Positions 33,005 to 35,008 of a DNA stretch of 35,008 bases are shown one piece after another. Below the pieces are notes generated by a model, which did not search any database, was not told where the DNA came from, and saw nothing but the letters and a program-made list of their open reading frames with translations. The first letter of the stretch is position 1. Each line of letters opens with the position of its first letter. A program made the translations under genes and the position numbers. The stretch covers positions 1 through 35,008 of the forward strand of contig CACZHC010000051.1 in NCBI GenBank assembly GCA_902780865.1, given 5' to 3'. Source of the stretch: an uncultured bacterium. Lineage in GTDB: Bacteria > Verrucomicrobiota > Kiritimatiellia > RFP12 > UBA1067.

Positions 33005-34153
33005 TTATGAAATTGAACGTAAAACTACACCCTTTAAGTAAGCTCCCTCGGGGAACGAGAGAAGTACAGGATGGTCGGCCCCTGCGCGAGTGCGTGCAAC
33101 GACCTGGAACTTGCGGTGCGCGTCCTCCGCAGCCTCGGCGAGGACCGTGTCGAAGAACGCCGCGTCCATCGCGCCCGAGCACGAAAACGAGGCGAGCGTG
33201 CCGTAGGGCTTCAGAAGCTTCATCGCAAGGAGGTTGATGTCCTTGTAGCCGCGCGCCGCCTTCATGAGTTGCCCCTTCGTCGCGGCGAATTTCGGCGGAT
33301 CGAGAACTATGAAGTCGAACTTCCGCCCCGCATCGCGGCACTTCCTGAGGAACTGGAACACATCGGCTTCGACATACTCCATCTTCGTGCCGCAATAGTG
33401 CTGCAAGGCCTCATTTTTCTTCGCGAGCGCAAGCGCATCGCCGGAGATGTCGACCTGCGTCACTGACTCTGCACCGCAGGCACGGGCAAAGAGCCCGAAG
33501 CCGCCGGAGTAGCAGAAGCAGTTGAGGACATCGGCACCGTTGGCGAGCCGTCCGACCGCGGCACGTGCGTCGCGCTGGTCCAAGTAGAAGCCGGTCTTGT
33601 GGCCGCGTCTCACGTCGACGAGAAACTTCACGCCGTTCTCGGCAATCTCCACCAGCTCTGGCGGCTCGGCGCCGCGGAGAACCCTGAATGCCGGCTCCGT
33701 CGCAAGCCCTTCCTTGGCACGGGAATCGACGTCACACCGCTCCGACACGCTCTGGCAGAACGGCGCGAACTTCATGAGGGCGTCGGCAATCTCCTCCTTG
33801 CGCGCGTCCGCACCGGCAGAGGTGAACTGGCAGACGACATGACCAGCGTAGCAGTCCGCGATAAGTCCGGGGATGAGATCGTTCTCGGCGTTCACGAGAC
33901 GAATCGCCGTCACGGCATCGTCTGCGTAAAATGCGGCGCGACGTCCGACGGCCTCCGCAATGAGATCGGCGATCGGCGCATCGGGGACGATTCTCACGCG
34001 TATCTGCGACGCGGGGGAGTACCATCCAAGCGCTATCTTCTCGCCCTTCGAATCGCACACCTCGACGCCCGAGGCGATCGCGCCGGAGAACACCCACGGA
34101 TGCCCTTTTAAGACGCTCCTCTCGCGCCCTTTCCTTAGCAGTATCTTATTCAC
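33005..34153 (-). CDS. rlmI: Class I SAM-dependent 23S rRNA (cytosine-5) methyltransferase, RlmI-like
   Basis: The 382-residue protein has an N-terminal PUA-type RNA-binding domain (about 1-75, 'LKGHPWVFSGAI'). A central RlmI-specific region carries 'DVRRGHKTGFYLDQRDAR'. The Rossmann methyltransferase has 'VLNCFCYSGGFGLFARACGA' (SAM loop) and 'FDFIVLDPPKFA' (motif IV). The catalytic Cys is in 'FSCSG'. The family methylates C1962 of 23S rRNA. A GTG at 34213 would add 20 residues unlike the family. The GTG at 34153 matches the usual N-terminus (NKILLRKGRERSVLKGHPW), so I prefer it although the ribosome site GGTAGAG is weak. It is the first gene of the cluster that includes the rhamnosidase. Confidence 0.88.
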   Translation of the reverse strand: MNKILLRKGRERSVLKGHPWVFSGAIASGVEVCDSKGEKIALGWYSPASQIRVRIVPDAPIADLIAEAVGRRAAFYADDAVTAIRLVNAENDLIPGLIADCYAGHVVCQFTSAGADARKEEIADALMKFAPFCQSVSERCDVDSRAKEGLATEPAFRVLRGAEPPELVEIAENGVKFLVDVRRGHKTGFYLDQRDARAAVGRLANGADVLNCFCYSGGFGLFARACGAESVTQVDISGDALALAKKNEALQHYCGTKMEYVEADVFQFLRKCRDAGRKFDFIVLDPPKFAATKGQLMKAARGYKDINLLAMKLLKPYGTLASFSCSGAMDAAFFDTVLAEAAEDAHRKFQVVARTRAGADHPVLLSFPEGAYLKGVVLRSIS

Positions 34154-34229
34154 TTCTCTACCATTATCTACAAATAGAATATCACGGAGCCAGAACCTTA
34201 TGCAATCAGCCACAAAGAGTTCACTGCCC

Positions 34230-34325
34230 TTATTGGGAGTATAGTCTACAAAATCCCCGCAGACAATGCAACGGCAAAGTGGTTATATGCTGACCCAAAC
34301 ACAAGACTATTAACAAGTGTTTCAT
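34230..34325 (-). CDS. Possible 31-residue small protein behind a -10 box
   Basis: The ATG at 34325 opens MKHLLIVLCLGQHITTLPLH and continues for 11 more residues to a TAA at 34230. A perfect TATAAT lies 13 nt upstream, the same geometry as the PilB gene. The first half is hydrophobic (LLIVLCL). There is no Shine-Dalgarno sequence and no recognised family. It ends just before the predicted transcript start of the methyltransferase gene and could instead be a non-coding leader. Support is weak. Confidence 0.25.
   Translation of the reverse strand: MKHLLIVLCLGQHITTLPLHCLRGFCRLYSQ
34238..34266 (-). promoter_or_regulatory. Candidate promoter of the rlmI-rhamnosidase cluster
   Basis: The minus strand has TTGTCT (34261-34266), a 17-bp spacer and TATACT (34238-34243). 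The predicted start near 34231 leaves a leader of about 78 nt to the preferred GTG at 34153. Confidence 0.55.
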
Positions 34326-34338
34326 TCGCTACGCAGGT

Positions 34339-34370
34339 ATTATATCATTTCACGCGGCGGATTTGCCGCG
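34339..34370 (-). promoter_or_regulatory. TATAAT box with an upstream perfect inverted repeat (possible operator)
   Basis: On the minus strand TATAAT (34339-34344) lies in the sequence AATGATATAATACC. This is nearly identical to the -10 region of the lipoprotein gene at 27841-27853. Where a -35 box is expected there is instead a perfect 6-bp inverted repeat CGCGGC-N6-GCCGCG (34353-34358 and 34365-34370), which could be a regulator site or hairpin. Confidence 0.5.
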
Positions 34371-34390
34371 ACGTTAGTGTGTCACTGGTA

Positions 34391-34464
34391 CTGTGTCACA
34401 GGGGTCAGACCCTGCTGACACACTTGCCGCACAACCGAACTACTGTATCACAGCTACTGTATCA
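34391..34464. repeat. Intergenic REP-like palindrome and tactgtRtca repeats
   Basis: An imperfect palindrome at 34391-34423 has arms TGTGTCACAGGGGTC and CCCTGCTGACACAC around AGA. The word tactgtRtca occurs three times (34389-34398, 34441-34450, 34455-34464). These lie in the 296-bp stretch 34214-34509, which otherwise holds only the two promoter candidates and the tiny possible frame described above. The GGGGTCAGACCC core recalls REP-type intergenic repeats seen in many bacteria; no transposase is nearby. Confidence 0.6.
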
Positions 34465-34509
34465 ATAAGCTCAGTCCCTTTTGCTTCCTTTTGTTTCCCG
34501 ACATATCCT

Positions 34510-35008
34510 TTAGAGCTTCTTGACGACAAATTCCCCTACTTTCTGGAGCCGCCAGCGCGAACGTAACCCTTGCTCACGAATTCTCCGACCATCAGCCTCC
34601 AATCCCTCGATGACACTTGCAAGTGCAACCCGCTCACGCCTCAAGTCATCAAGATTCAGCTTATCAGAAACCTCAACACTTGCTATCTTTGCATCTATCT
34701 TCGCCACCTCTCTCTTTTTCCGGAGAACACCCTCTTCTATCATCTTCAAACCCTCTGCCACCCTTTCCTCTTGCTCAAGTTGATCAAACTGTGCCAGCGC
34801 GTCGATATAGCACCTTACTACATCAGTGGCGACCCTCTTATCGTCAGAAATGGCGGCGACCTCAAACAAGGGAATTGAATCATCCACCATAGACAGCTCA
34901 ACCGTGTCGATGGCACGAGCGACCTTATCTTGAGCAACGCCATATTGCAAGCAAGACTTGACGCAGGTCTCCCCCACTGCGCGCTTGAAGCCGAGCAGAG
35001 TGGCATAT
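34510..35008 (-). CDS. C-terminal part of a coiled-coil protein, possibly Wzz-like chain-length determinant (cut by window edge)
   Basis: The minus frame is open from the right edge to TAA at 34510, giving 165 residues. The first visible residues are YATLLGFKRAVGETCVK. A region resembling Wzz/polysaccharide co-polymerase periplasmic segments follows ('VELSMVDDSIPLFEVAAISDDKRVATDVVRCYIDAL'). After it comes a charged coiled coil (about 85-150, rich in Glu, Lys, Arg and Leu). The end, RWRLQKVGEFVVKKL, has no second membrane helix, unlike classical Wzz. The assignment is therefore weak and based on pattern only. It is separated from the rlmI cluster by about 300 bp of repeats. Confidence 0.5.
   Translation of the reverse strand, partial: YATLLGFKRAVGETCVKSCLQYGVAQDKVARAIDTVELSMVDDSIPLFEVAAISDDKRVATDVVRCYIDALAQFDQLEQEERVAEGLKMIEEGVLRKKREVAKIDAKIASVEVSDKLNLDDLRRERVALASVIEGLEADGRRIREQGLRSRWRLQKVGEFVVKKL

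Noticed and set aside
33005..34213. The longer rlmI frame starting at GTG 34213
   Set aside because: The extra 20 residues do not resemble the family N-terminus, and the GTG at 34153 aligns with it.

Overview
The window looks like a chromosomal segment of a Gram-negative, polysaccharide-degrading bacterium. I estimate GC in the high fifties by eye. Most coding is on the minus strand in tightly packed runs. Three features suggest the Verrucomicrobiota, most likely Kiritimatiellae or the neighbouring Lentisphaeria: very large secreted proteins that mix LamG-like lectin folds with autotransporter-type beta-repeats, a high density of exported glycoside hydrolases, and type IV pilus/type II secretion ATPases. 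This placement rests on gene style and not on a marker gene. I see no rRNA, tRNA, CRISPR array, transposase or phage gene.

Layout, left to right. (1) 1-3259 holds three secretion/pilus ATPases in a row, read leftwards: a PilB/GspE-type ATPase, a PilT-type ATPase, and the first 126 codons of a further GspE-type protein that runs off the left edge. (2) 3308-20481 is a probable 17-kb leftward operon. It begins at a promoter near 20530 with a giant exported protein: a C10 cysteine peptidase, a fibronectin III domain, beta-repeats, LamG-like domains, an SGNH esterase and a C-terminal domain. The sequence splits this protein into two reading frames in the middle of a LamG domain. Next come an LctP-type permease, an SGNH plus sialate-O-acetylesterase protein that carries a frameshift, a TatD nuclease, a lipoprotein aldose 1-epimerase, a GH3 beta-xylosidase-like enzyme, a DsbD-type reductase and a periplasmic CPPC thioredoxin. 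Most junctions are ATGA/GTGA overlaps or gaps under 40 nt. (3) 20613-27716 holds a 1602-residue beta-repeat/LamG protein, a small cupin and a GH20 hexosaminidase, all leftward. (4) 27861-28853 is the only clear rightward gene. It encodes a phytase-esterase-like lipoprotein divergent from the giant beta-repeat protein. (5) 28983-34153 is a leftward cluster: an RlmI-type rRNA methyltransferase, a GH78 rhamnosidase lipoprotein, a hexose-6-phosphate-mutarotase-like protein and a small two-helix membrane protein. (6) 34214-34509 is a repeat-rich intergenic stretch. It is followed by the C-terminal part of a coiled-coil protein cut by the right edge.

Taken together, the window encodes extracytoplasmic breakdown of complex glycans (xylosidase, rhamnosidase, hexosaminidase, acetyl esterases), sugar anomer conversion (two mutarotase-fold proteins) and organic-acid transport. 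It also encodes a redox pathway that delivers electrons to the periplasm. The most striking items are the giant multidomain peptidase-lectin-esterase protein, with its mid-domain frame change, and its operon linkage to a DsbD/thioredoxin pair that could keep the peptidase's catalytic cysteine reduced. Also notable are promoters placed so close to start codons that transcripts would be nearly leaderless, and phased 7-bp intergenic repeats.
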